The position numbers were made by a program, and so were the translations under genes. The notes below the pieces were generated by a model. It was not told where the DNA came from and made no database searches. It was given only the letters and a program-made list of their open reading frames with translations. Shown piece after piece: positions 54,793 through 64,000 of a DNA stretch of 64,000 nt (positions are counted from its first letter, which is position 1; the number at the start of each line of letters is the position of its first letter). The stretch comes from Haplomitrium mnioides. Taxonomy: Eukaryota > Marchantiophyta > Haplomitriopsida > Calobryales. The stretch covers positions 56,434-120,433 of the forward strand of contig JBNGIS010020207.1 in assembly GCA_049999725.1 (NCBI GenBank). The letters are read 5' to 3'.

Positions 54793-55176
54793 TGTAAAAG
54801 AATCTCAATGACCAAATGAGTAAGAACTCATAGTGAACTCTAATAGAGTTCTTCAACCAAAGACAACTCAAGGTTCAAACTAAGACCAAGAGTGCAAGCA
54901 AAAGCCAAGTAAACAAAGAATCCAAGTGATTCGAGAGGAACTCCAGAATGAGGAGTGGGGCTAAGAAACCCTTCTATTTATAAAAGAGAAGAGGGTCTAA
55001 TATCTCTTTCTTCACTTACAAGTCACTTCTAATTTAAGCCCTAAAAGTGTCTCTCTACTAAAAGTGACTTCGAAGACAAGTAATCTAATCTCAACCCTAA
55101 AAGTGACTCACTACTGCTTCCTTCACTCCTCTTTGTTTTCTTATAAATAGTACAAACTTATGCTTGTACTATTACG
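54793..55176 (-). repeat. B5 3' LTR (384 bp)
   Basis: TG at 54793; the right end is TTACG where TTACA is expected (55172-55176). Confidence 0.88.
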
Positions 55177-57420
55177 TAATCCATGTCTTCTAATCGATGA
55201 CCTCTTTGTCATTGCCGCAACTTTCAAATATTTGAATAGCCTCTTGAGCATTCTCAAGATTTGAAGAAGGTTCCCAAGTAGCATCATGAAGAGTATAGCC
55301 TTTCTATAAAACCTTGTGTTGAACTTGTAGATGCTGCCCTCGCTTAATAACTCTTTTCGCCAAAATGCAGTCCACTTCAAATTCGTCATGATCATCAAGA
55401 ACAATAGCCACAAAAGGAAGTTGAACACGATTTGGAAAAGAAGATGGACTAGGAACAAAAAGCTTAAGTTTAGACACATAGAGCATATGATGAATCTTCA
55501 TATGTAGAGGAAGATCAAGTTTATACTCAACGGGAAAAATAACTTGAGAAACTGAGAAAGGATAAATCCAAGATGGAGATAGTTTATGGACTTGATTATC
55601 TAAAGACAAAGGAAGATCATGAGTAGAAAGCATTACTTTGTTACCTAAAACATAAGAAAAATCGCGATGATTTTTATTGGCATATTTTTTTGCCGATTTT
55701 TAGCAATAACAAGATGGTTTCTAGCATCTTGCAAAGAGGAAGATAAACAAGACAAAAAGGTAAAAAGACTTGGAATATTGGAAGAAGAAGGAGAAAGAAA
55801 ACCATCAAGAACAAGAGGGTGTTGACCAAAATTAAGAAAGAAAGGAGAAAATCCAGTGCTTGCTTGTTTGGAGTTGTTGTATGCAAACTCCACAATTGGT
55901 AAAAAACTATCCCAATCCGTGTGATGAACATTGATAAACGCTCAAAGCATATCCTCCACAGTGCGATTTGCACATACGGTTTGCCTATCTATTTGAGGAT
56001 GATAAGCCGTAGACATAGATAATTTGGTACCCCAAAGTGTGAACAACTCTAGCCAAAACTTTCCAGTGAATCGTGGATCTCTATCAGATATAAGTACCTT
56101 TGACATTCCATGATATCGGAAGACTATATCAAAATAAATCTTCACCAATTGTAGAACATTCACTATATCCACTATTGGTGCTAGATGAATTTGGTTGCTT
56201 AGCTTATCCACAAACACCATAATGGCAATAAATCCACGAGGCGTGGTTGGAAGCGAAGTGGTAAGATCTAAGCTTACATATTCTCACCAAGCAGTAGGAA
56301 TTGATAATGGTTGCAGAAGACCATGTAGTTTTTTATTTGAAGCATTGTTTCGTTGACAACTTTCACAAGAACAAACAAAGCCATGAACATCTTGAGCTAG
56401 GTTTGGCCACCACCAAGTGTGTGATAGTCTTGTCTACTCCAATTTGCCCAGAAATTAGATTGTCATGTGCTTCTTGTAAACGTGCCATTCAACCGTATCA
56501 TCTTGTTGAATATATATTTGATGGTCTTGATATAGAATACCATCTCGAATAGAAAATGTATGATACTCACTATCTTAGATAGCCAAACATGCTATAAAAA
56601 GAGTAAAGAAGGTGTCTTCCTGTAACTTTTGTTGAAAGTTGTCACTAGTTGCTTCATCAAGATGTAATATACTAGCATTTGCTATCTCTAGTGTATTTAT
56701 TCGATGATCCAATCTTTGGGACAATACGTCAGAAATGGTGTGGAACCTTCTCGGCTTGTGCTCCAACTACATATCAAAGAGTTGTAGTTGATCTTCCCAT
56801 CAATGATGATGACTTGTCACATTTTTCAAGTGGATCGCTTGAAGCAATGGCTTGTGGTCTATGCGCATAAGCACAAGTTTTCCCAAAAGATAGTGTCTCC
56901 ATACCTTCGTGGCATAAACCATTGTCAATTGCTCTCGATCTCTTGCAGAATAATTTCTCTTTGCCACATTTAATCGGCGTGACATGAAGGTAATTGTATG
57001 AAGGCCATCCTCAAACTCTTGCTGTAAAACCACATCATAGCAAAATTAGAAGCATCAAAATCAACTATACAATGTCTATTCGGATCATATGGTTGTAAAA
57101 TTGGACGAGATGTCACTGCATCCTTGAGTTGTTGAAATACCACATGCTCCTTGGTTGTCCATTGAAACTTTGCATCCTTCCCTAGTAAATCTGTAAGCGG
57201 TGCAGCAATTTGAGCATAGTAATTAATGAATCTTCGATAAAAACTTGCTAATCTATTTAAAGCTCGAACATCCTTTGCATTATTTGGTGTTGACCATTCT
57301 ACAATAGCCTTAATTTTCTCTTCCTCTATCTTGATGCCATCCGCAGACACTTTATGCCTTAGGTAAGTCACCTCTTGCTTCCAAAACTCATATTTAGACT
57401 TCTTGCAATAAAAATTCAGA
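55177..57420 (-). pseudogene. B5 pol: RT tail, RNase H, integrase, chromodomain
   Basis: The minus-strand order from the right is the last RT block (FYCKKSKYEFWKQEV), ADGIKIEEEKIKAIVEW, the NYYAQIAAPLTDLL stretch, RNase H (about 56800-57120, IVDFDASNFA then a small deletion), integrase core and chromodomain. The integrase keeps the first Asp (SLDLTTSLP, about 56264) and the second (ISDRDPRF) but the Glu position reads V-C (QTVCANRTVED, about 55965). The catalytic part of RT is absent. The chromodomain (FEVDCILAKRVIKRG, 55310-55380) is open. The start of this segment is a deletion joint, not a natural start. Confidence 0.83.
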
Positions 57421-58200
57421 ACTCCCACTATCCGCCAACATTCTACAAGAGTGCTCCTCAATCATACCATCAAGAAAGAACAAGGTACCTCGAATTCTTG
57501 TTGGAATTTTAATTCCATTAGAGCTTACAAAGTTTTGAGGACGTTGTTCGAATGGTTGAAGATGAGATCTAACTTCTGTAGCAGTGAGTAATAAGTCATG
57601 CCACTCCGCCATATGCATTGCTTCTTCTAATTGAGTAGGTTCTCTCATGGTAACCTCTATTCTCGTGTAAGGCTTTATTTCCTGAACAAAGTAGTCTAGT
57701 ATTTCTTCTTCTCTTATATCAAAAATTTGCATAATTGTAACCTTAAAATGTGTCACATATCTTCTCACTGTACCAAGTTGCTTCAATTCAGCCAATCGAT
57801 CTCTTGCTAATTTTGAAGCATTTACAACTCTAAATCTTGAATCACTCTTTCTTTGAACTCACACTAAGAAACAATATGAGCAACAAATTTGCATTGTGCT
57901 TGTTCTATTTGATATCTCTCACCAAGTTTTTGCAACTCCTTCTAATTGGCTTGCCACAAATAGAATTCGCCAACTATCCTCTCTAATGTTTGTAGCTTCA
58001 AAATATTGTTCATAATTAAAGATGAAGTTCTCACAAGACCCACAAACCACCTTTCCACCGTATGTTTTTAGCGTTGGAAATCGCCAATAACTCTCTTCTT
58101 TTCGAAACATTTCTCTTTCTTTCATTCCCACTTCCAAAAGGCGTGAAAGATGTTCAAGTCGTTGTTCCATTGCTTGAATGGCTGCCTCTTGATTCTCCAT
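57421..58200 (-). pseudogene. B5 gag-protease pseudogene, cut in the protease
   Basis: The start is the minus-strand ATG at 58200 (MENQEAAIQAMEQRLEHLSRLL). It is open for about 105 codons to TW-stop near 57919; frame changes follow, then open again 57394-57795 (REEEILDYFVQEIKPYTRIEV, EAMHMAEWHDLLL). No zinc knuckle is present between PFEQRPQNF and LFFLDGMIEEHSC. The protease site D-S-G is intact just before the deletion joint (LADSGSSE). Product would be a capsid protein without a functional protease. Confidence 0.82.
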
Positions 58201-58226
58201 GCAGCTCACCACCAAACAGAATCGTG

Positions 58227-58238
58227 GCTCTGATACCA
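58227..58238 (-). promoter_or_regulatory. B5 primer-binding site, perfect match
   Basis: The minus strand reads TGGTATCAGAGC, one base after the LTR end, then CACG. Confidence 0.92.
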
Positions 58239-58239
58239 C

Positions 58240-58634
58240 TGTAAAAGAATCTCAAAGACCAATTTGAAATTCAAATGAGTAAGAACTTATAGTGAACTCT
58301 AATAGAGTTCTTTAACCAAAGGCAGCTCAAGGTCCAAACTAAGACCAAGAGTGCAAGCAAAAACCAAGCAACCAAAGAACCCAAGTGATTCAAGAGGAGC
58401 TCTAGAATGAAGATTGGGGCTAAGAAGCTCTTCTATCTATACAAGAGAAGAGGGTGTCGTCCCTCTTTCTTCACTTACAAGTTACTTCTAATTTCAGTCC
58501 TAAAAGTGACTCTCTACAAAAAGTACTTCGAAGGCAAGTAATCTAATCTCAACCCTAAAAGTAACTCACTATGACTTCCTTCACTCCTATCTAATTTCTT
58601 ATAAATAGCACAACCTTATGCTTGTATTATTACA
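58240..58634 (-). repeat. B5 5' LTR (395 bp)
   Basis: TG at 58240 and TTACA ending at 58634, followed by the CTCTT duplication. Confidence 0.92.
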
Positions 58635-58639
58635 CTCTT

Positions 58640-58736
58640 GGCTTTTACTTGCTTATTAGCCTTGAGTTGTATAACTCTATTAGAGTTATATTGGAGTTGT
58701 TACTTATTTGGAAGTTGGTCATTGAGTTCTTTTACA
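58640..58736 (+). repeat. F 5' LTR, second part (97 bp)
   Basis: It matches the end of the F 3' LTR (GGCTTTT.CTT.CTTATT.GCCTTGAGTTG..., ending TTTTACA at 58736). 58635-58639 is the B5 target duplication. The decayed primer site TGATATCAGAGC follows at 58737-58748. Confidence 0.9.
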
Positions 58737-58773
58737 TGATATCAGAGCTATGGTTTTTTTTGTGGAGAGTTAA

Positions 58774-59700
58774 ATAGAGAATCAAGAAGGGAAGATTCAA
58801 GGAATGCAACAACAAATTGAACATCTCTCTTGACTTTTGGAAGTTCAAATGCAAATGAGAAAAAGACATATTTTCAAGAAGAAGAAAGTTATGTGCGGCT
58901 TCTCAAACCAAAAGCATATGAAAGGAAGACGATTTCTGAAGCATCTGAGAATTTCTTATTTGATTGCGAGCAATACTTTGAAGCTACAAGCATCATAGAT
59001 GATGGTTGAAGAATTCTATGTGTGGCAAGTCAATTGGAAGAAGTGGCAAAAACTTGGTGGAGATATCAATTAAAGCAAGCTCAACATGGATTTGTTGCTC
59101 CAATTGCTTTTTGGCAAGAGTTCAAAGAAGCAATGTATTTAAGATTTAGGATTCTAAATGCTCCAAAAGTGGCAAGAGATCCATTGGCAAAATTGAGGCA
59201 ACTTGATATCGTGAAGAGCTATATCACATAATTTCATAATATCATTGTACAAATTTCTAATATAGGCAAGGGAGAAGCTTTAGATCGCTTTGTTTGAGAA
59301 TTGAAACCTTACACTAGAATGGAAGTGACAATGAGAGAGCTCTCTCAACTAGAAGAAGCAATGCGCATGGCTAAACAATGCAACTCACTAGTAGCAACCA
59401 CCAAAGCTAGACCACATCCACAACAAACTTTACCAAATGTGTGTGTGCAATTAAATGAGGTTGTACCTATGGAGATTGATGCGGTGCAAAAAGTGGCATT
59501 CACCACCAATGTAGAGCGTGAGAACCTACGCCAAAGAGGAGGATGTTTTTTTTATTGTTGACAACTTTGTCATATGATTGTAAATTTCCTACGTTGCTAA
59601 GGTTGGCCACATGCTCTTGTTCAAGCAACAATTGTTCAAGAATAAAACTAGAGAAATGACAGACCTTAGTAAAAACAATCGATCGATTTATTGAGAGCTT
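58774..59700 (+). pseudogene. F gag pseudogene with a zinc-knuckle remnant
   Basis: The family start MENQE has become ATA at 58774-58776. The capsid part is readable: QLEEVAKTWWRYQLKQAQHGF, FWQEFKEAMYLRFR (59022-59231) and EVTMRELSQLEEAMRMAK (59301-59561). Unlike family B it continues with a basic stretch (VERENLRQRGG) and a decayed knuckle near 59542-59585: C-x2-C, then H at the right distance, with the last Cys lost and one frame slip. So the zinc knuckle is ancestral to these sister families and was lost in B. Confidence 0.75.
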
Positions 59701-60360
59701 GATTAGTTCTAATAAAATTAAAAGCTAGATAAGAATTCGAAGTACCTTGTTTCATCTACATGGTATGGTTGATAAACATTCCTATAGAACGTTGGTAGAT
59801 TGTAGAAGTTTTGAAAATTTCATATCATTACGTTTTGCGAAGAAAATCAAAGCTAAAACTTTGCATATCAAGGGAATTTTTGTCATCATGGCCGATGACC
59901 AAAAACATGAAGGGTTCCACTTGCACAAGTCATTTCTTTTAAGCATTGGAAAAAAGTATGAGAAATCTATGGACTTTGTTATTGCACTCGTACAATATGA
60001 CATTATTTTGGGTTTGATTTGGCTTGAAGATTGATCTACTCAAGTTGATTGGGAAAAACGACAAATTCAAGTTACTTTATAGGAAAGAAAAATTCTTTTG
60101 GAGTGTTTGGCACCGTTGGTGAAGAGGCCCAAACTAGTTCAACATAAAGCTTTGCTGGATAAAGTGTTTCATGTCTTTGCTATGTGGATCAAGCCTATCG
60201 TGAACTTGAATAAGAGGGGAGGGAAATGTGTACCAACCTTAATGATTGATGATATTTTAAAGGAGCTTTCAAATATGTTTCTAGATGATTTGCCAAAAGG
60301 GTTACCAGATGATCGAGGAATTTATTTTTCAATTGAGTTAATACTATAAAGTACTTCTTA
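59701..60360 (+). pseudogene. F protease and linker pseudogene
   Basis: It opens at 59747 (HLHGMVDKHSYRTLVD). The protease site is D-C-R at 59798-59806, both Ser and Gly replaced. The tail (FLLSIGKKYEKSMDFVIALVQYDIILGL) is open for 95 codons. The linker follows (HVFAMWIKPIVNLNKRGGK, LMIDDILKELSNMFLDDLPKGLPDDRG) up to the RT start. In the family this protease cleaves gag and pol inside the particle. Confidence 0.78.
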
Positions 60361-63052
60361 GAATCAGCCTATGTATCGGTTATCGCCATAAGAGTTGGAA
60401 AAGCTTCACAAGACCTTGACGGATCTTCTTGAGAAGGATTTCATTCAGCATAGTACTTTGCTTTAAGATAATGAATTTCGTCTTAGTATAGATTATCGTA
60501 GTTTGAATAATCAAATAGTAAAGAATGCTTATTCTTTACCATGTTGATGATTTGTTGGATCAATTAAGTGGTGCGCTATTTTTTTCCAAACTGGATCTTC
60601 GAAGTGGCTATTAGCAAATTCCTATCAAGCCAAGTGATCTGCCAAAAACAACCTTTTGCACAAGATATGAGCATTTTGAGTGGAAAGCTTACATTTGGTC
60701 TCACTAATGCTCTAACCATATTCATGGATCAAATTCATCAAATTTTGGATGAGTTATTGGATAAGTCAGTTTTGGTATTCTTGGATAATATTCTTATTTT
60801 TAGTGAAACTCAAGTTGAACATCGCAATCATTTAAAAAACGTATTGCAAAGATTGCGAAATTGGATGTTTTATTGCAAGAGATCCAAGGGCATATTTTAG
60901 AAGAAAGAGGTTTCTTATCTAAGGCATAAGGTGTCTTCAGTTGGTATCAAGATGGAAAAAGAAAAAGTTAAAGCTATCACAGAGTGGCCAAATACAAAAG
61001 AGGCAAATGACATTAGAGTATTTAATGGATTGGCAAGTTTCTATCAATGATCATCCATTATTATGCAAATCTTGCTGCACCACTTATAGATATGTTTGGC
61101 AAGGAGGTCAAGTTTAAATGAATCGCCAAAGAGCAAGCAACATTTCAACAACTCAAGAATGCAATCTCTTCTCATTCTATTCTACAGCCGTATGATCCAA
61201 AGACACATTGTATAGTTGATTTTGATGCTTCTAATTTTGCTATTGAAGTAGTTTTACACAAGAGTTTGAGTATAGACTTCATCTAATTGCCTTCATGTCA
61301 CACCAATTAAATGCGTTAAAGAGAAATCATTATGCAAAGGATCAAGAACAATTGATAATGGTTAATGCTACCAAAGTATGGAGACACTATTTTTTGAGAA
61401 GACTTGTACTTATGTGCACAGATCACAAGTGATCTATTTAGAAAATATGACAAGTTGCTATAACCAATTGGAAGATCAATTGCAACTCTTCAATATCAAG
61501 CTAGAGTACAAGCTCGAAAGGTTCCATACCATTCTTGATCAATTGTCACGAAGGTCGAATCATCAAGTGAATACAATGAAGGTGGTTTATATTAGTAAAT
61601 TATATCTCGATGAAGCAACTAGTGAACGTTATCGCCAAAAACTACAAGAAGATGTTTTTTAGTCTTGTTTGAGCATAATTGGCTATCAAATATAATGAGT
61701 ACTTTTTTTTCCATTTGAGATGGTATTCTCTATCAAGGCCATCAAATATATGTTCCACAAGATAATATGCTTCAAATGACTTATTTGCAAGAAGCATATA
61801 ACATTTCTATCTCATGGCATCTTGGAGTAGATAAAACTAACAAGTTGCTTTAACACACTTGGTGGTGGTCCAACTTAGTTCAAGATGTTTGTGGCTTTGT
61901 TTGTTTGTGTAAAAGTTATCAATGAAACAAAGCTTCAAATAACAAACCGGCGAGACTTCTTTAGCCACTACCAAATCCTATTGCTCGTTGGAAACATGTA
62001 AGTTTAGATCTTGTCACTTCACTTCCAACTATACATTGTGGGTTTACTACCATTGTGGTGTTTGTGGACAAGCTCAACAAGCAGCTTTATGTAGCACAAC
62101 AGTGGGTACAGTGTATGCTCTACAATTGGCAAAAATTTACTTTGATATTGTCTTTTGTCATCATGGAATGCCTAAGGTGTTAAAATCTAATAGAGATCCG
62201 CAAGAGTTGTTCAAGCTTTTAGAAACCAAACTTTCTATGTCTACTACTTTTCATTCTCAAATAGATGGGCAAACAAAACACGCTAATTGCACTATAGAGG
62301 ACATGCTTTGCGCATTCACTAGATATGGAGTTAGTCTATAACAACTCTAAACAAGCAAGTACTGAGTTTTCTTCTTTCTTTCTTAATTCAGGTCAATATC
62401 CTCTTGTTCTTAATAGTTTGCTTTCTCCTTTTTCTTCAAATATTGCAAGTATTTCTACTTTTTTACCTTATTTTTCTTTTTCTTAGCTAAATTTTAGCAA
62501 CAATAAGATGGATGCGATGAAAAAAGCAGAAATATTTGGAATATGCCGATAGCAATTGCCATAATTTCTCTTGTGCTATAAGTGACTAAGTTATGTTATT
62601 TACATATAATCTCTCATTGTCTTTAGATGCTCAAGTTTGTAAGTTATCTCATGCTTGGATTGGCACTTTCTCTATTTCTTAAGTTATTTCTCTCGCTTCT
62701 TATAAACTTGATCCTCCTCTTTATTTGAAGATTCACCTTGTAATATATGTCTCTAAACTTAAGCATTTTGTCCCTAGTTCATCTTCTTTTCCAAATTATG
62801 TTCAACTTTCTCCTTCAGGTATTGTTCTTGATGATCATGAAGAATATGAAGTTATGAACTATATTTTGGCAAAAAGAGTTATCGAGTGAGGGCGACATGT
62901 ACAAGTTCAAAACAAGGTTTTGTAGAAAGGCTATCCACTTCATTTTGCTATTTGGTAACCTTGTTAAAACCTTGAAAATACTCAAAGGGCTATTTAATTT
63001 TTTTAAAGTTACAGCAATGATGAGTACATCATCAATTAGCAAGCAGAAATTA
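60361..63052 (+). pseudogene. F pol pseudogene: RT, RNase H, integrase, chromodomain
   Basis: RT spans about 60380-60990; the catalytic box is F-L-D-N at 60778-60789, so one of the two metal-binding Asp is Asn. A short deletion removed the GAPVFFVPKK block near 60463. RNase H is at about 61080-61440. In integrase the first Asp remains (SLDLVTSLP, 62002-62028), the second is Asn (KSNRDPQ, about 62184) and the Glu is Lys (GQTKHAN). Two further deletions hit the core, near 62200 and 62325. The C-terminal part contains a 60-bp inverted segment (62485-62544). The chromodomain is at 62840-63000. Confidence 0.8.
62438..62544. repeat. Fold-back inside F pol
   Basis: 62438-62464 (AATATTGCAAGTATTTCTAC...) is the reverse complement, with a few mismatches, of 62519-62544. 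The segment 62485-62544 reads in minus orientation relative to all related elements. Confidence 0.75.
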
Positions 63053-63521
63053 CATAATAGTACAAGCATCATGTTTTGCTATTTATAAGAAAATAAAAAG
63101 GAGTGAAGAAAATGGTAGAGGGTCACTTTTAAGCTTGAAATCATTTTTAGATTACTTGCTTTTGAAGTTACTTTAAGTAGAGTGGTATAAAAGTACTTTT
63201 AAGGTTGAAGTGAGATAAGATTACTTGACTTCAAAGTTGTTTTTAGAGAAGTAAGATAAGATCACTGATAGGGTTGAAATTGGAAGTGACTTGTAAGTGA
63301 AGTAAAAGAGATAACACCTTCTTCTCTTGTATAAATAAAAGGGCTTCATAACCCCACTCATTATTCTGGAGTTTCTCTTAATTCGGTTTGGCTCTTTGGT
63401 TGCTTGGCTTTGGTTTGCACTCTTGGCTTTTGCTTACTTATTGGCCTTGAGTTGCATAACTCTATTGGAGTTATCTTGGAGTTGTTACTCATTTGAAAGT
63501 TGGTTTTTGAGTTCTTTTACA
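63053..63521 (+). repeat. F 3' LTR (469 bp)
   Basis: The first two bases are CA where TG is expected (TTACATAATAG for TTATGTAATAG). It ends TTTTACA at 63521. It has fewer U3 units than the 5' LTR, which explains its shorter length (469 against 559 bp). Confidence 0.85.
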
Positions 63522-63747
63522 AATGTGATTACAAAGAAGTTGCAAATTCCCAAGTATTGATGACTACTCCCGTTATATCCCTCTTTGGCACAACATACCA
63601 TATATTTGGGGAAACCGGTATGTTGTGACAAAGAGTGATATAATGGGAGTAGTCTTCAATACTTGGGATTTTGCAGCTTCTTTGTAATCACATTTGTAAA
63701 AGAACTCAAAGACCAACTTTTAAATGAGTAACAACTCCAAGATAACT
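63469..63747. repeat. Near-perfect palindrome, 131-bp arms, 17-base spacer
   Basis: The arms are 63469-63599 and 63617-63747, with about 8 mismatches and no gap by hand alignment. The left arm covers the last 53 bp of the F 3' LTR and 78 bp of flank; the right arm repeats both in inverted order. Confidence 0.93.
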
Positions 63748-63759
63748 AAAAGATCTATG

Positions 63760-64000
63760 AACCTTCCAACATTTGGGGATTTCTATTATTGTTAATCACA
63801 CAAACCTTCCAACATTTGGGGATTTCTATTATTGCTAAAAGCACAAACTTTCCAACATTTGCGGACTTCTAGTATTGCTAAAAACACAAACCTTCCAACA
63901 TTTGCAGATTTCTATTATTGCTAAAAACACAAACCTTTCAACATTTGCGGACTTCTAGTATTGCTAAAAACACAAACCTTCCAACATTTGCAGATTTCTA
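63760..64000. repeat. 43-bp satellite, at least 5.6 copies, open at the right edge
   Basis: Units start at 63760, 63803, 63846, 63889, 63932 and 63975, each with AACCTTCCAACATTTG and TTGCTAAAA. From the third unit on, two variants alternate (GCGGACTTCTAGTATTG and GCAGATTTCTATTATTG), giving an 86-bp higher-order period. Confidence 0.95.

Larger units (their letters stand above)
54793..58634 (-). mobile_element. B5: minus-strand chromovirus nested in the F LTR, RT deleted
   Basis: It has both LTRs (384 and 395 bp), a perfect primer-binding site, and a perfect CTCTT duplication. It is only 3842 bp long, because about 1.1 kb between the protease site and the end of RT is missing (junction near 57420). 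Gag is among the cleaner ones of family B. It is the youngest layer at this spot since it splits F. Confidence 0.93.
54331..63521 (+). mobile_element. F: chromovirus-type Ty3/gypsy element, split by B5 in its 5' LTR
   Basis: The 5' LTR (54331-54792 plus 58640-58736), decayed primer site, gag with a zinc-knuckle remnant, protease, RT, RNase H, integrase, chromodomain and 3' LTR (63053-63521) are all in order. The flanking pentamers AATAT (54326-54330) and AATGT (63522-63526) differ by one transition. It is a sister family to B: similar pol and LTR promoter, but different gag and LTR end. RT has F-L-D-N, and integrase has lost its second Asp and Glu. Confidence 0.87.

Noticed and set aside
63522-63697. 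MITE (foldback DNA transposon)
   Set aside because: The inverted repeat extends without change of identity into the F LTR, and no target duplication surrounds it. An inverted duplication fits better, though the MITE reading is not fully excluded.

Overview
The window looks like intergenic heterochromatin of a land plant with a large, repeat-filled nuclear genome. It is AT-rich. I found no host protein gene, tRNA, rRNA or CRISPR array that I could support. Nearly every recognisable coding stretch is retrotransposon gag or pol broken by stops and frameshifts. A plant source is inferred from a Ty1/copia element of plant type, Ty3/gypsy chromoviruses with a C-terminal chromodomain, and primer-binding sites matching the 3' end of plant initiator Met-tRNA (TGGTATCAGAGC). 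The species cannot be named from the sequence.

Layout. 1-6128: two minus-strand copies of one Ty3/gypsy family (A1, A2), with A1 apparently nested in the pol of A2. 6710-11712: a complete but dead Ty1/copia element with a perfect 5-bp target duplication and a 10-N assembly gap. 11853-16541 and 18645-23373: two complete but dead chromoviruses (family B: B1, B2), separated by diverged repetitive DNA. 23374-34661: unassigned DNA and a long decayed element of a different Ty3/gypsy lineage (D1), whose integrase ends in a PHD-like zinc-finger remnant. 34662-41780: element G carrying a solo LTR, its 3' LTR cut by a 5'-truncated minus-strand copy H. About 41781-54325: a second D copy (D2) split by chromovirus B4 (43023-52706) and by a minus solo LTR. 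B4 is itself split by element E (46222-50874), which has an unusually long (about 3.9 kb) LTR and a gag remnant with three zinc knuckles. 54331-63521: element F, whose 5' LTR is split by minus-strand B5. 63469-63747: a 131-bp-arm palindrome. 63760-64000: a 43-bp satellite running off the right edge.

No element looks capable of moving. Every gypsy integrase I could read has lost at least one catalytic residue or its core, and the reverse transcriptases carry stops, deletions or active-site changes. Insertions are nested up to three deep (D2 > B4 > E), which gives a relative order of events. The most interesting signals are: several short inversions or fold-backs consistent with template switching; a chromovirus subfamily whose gag has no zinc knuckle in any copy read; U3 minisatellites that vary in copy number between LTRs; the PHD-like ending of D1; and the long LTR of E.
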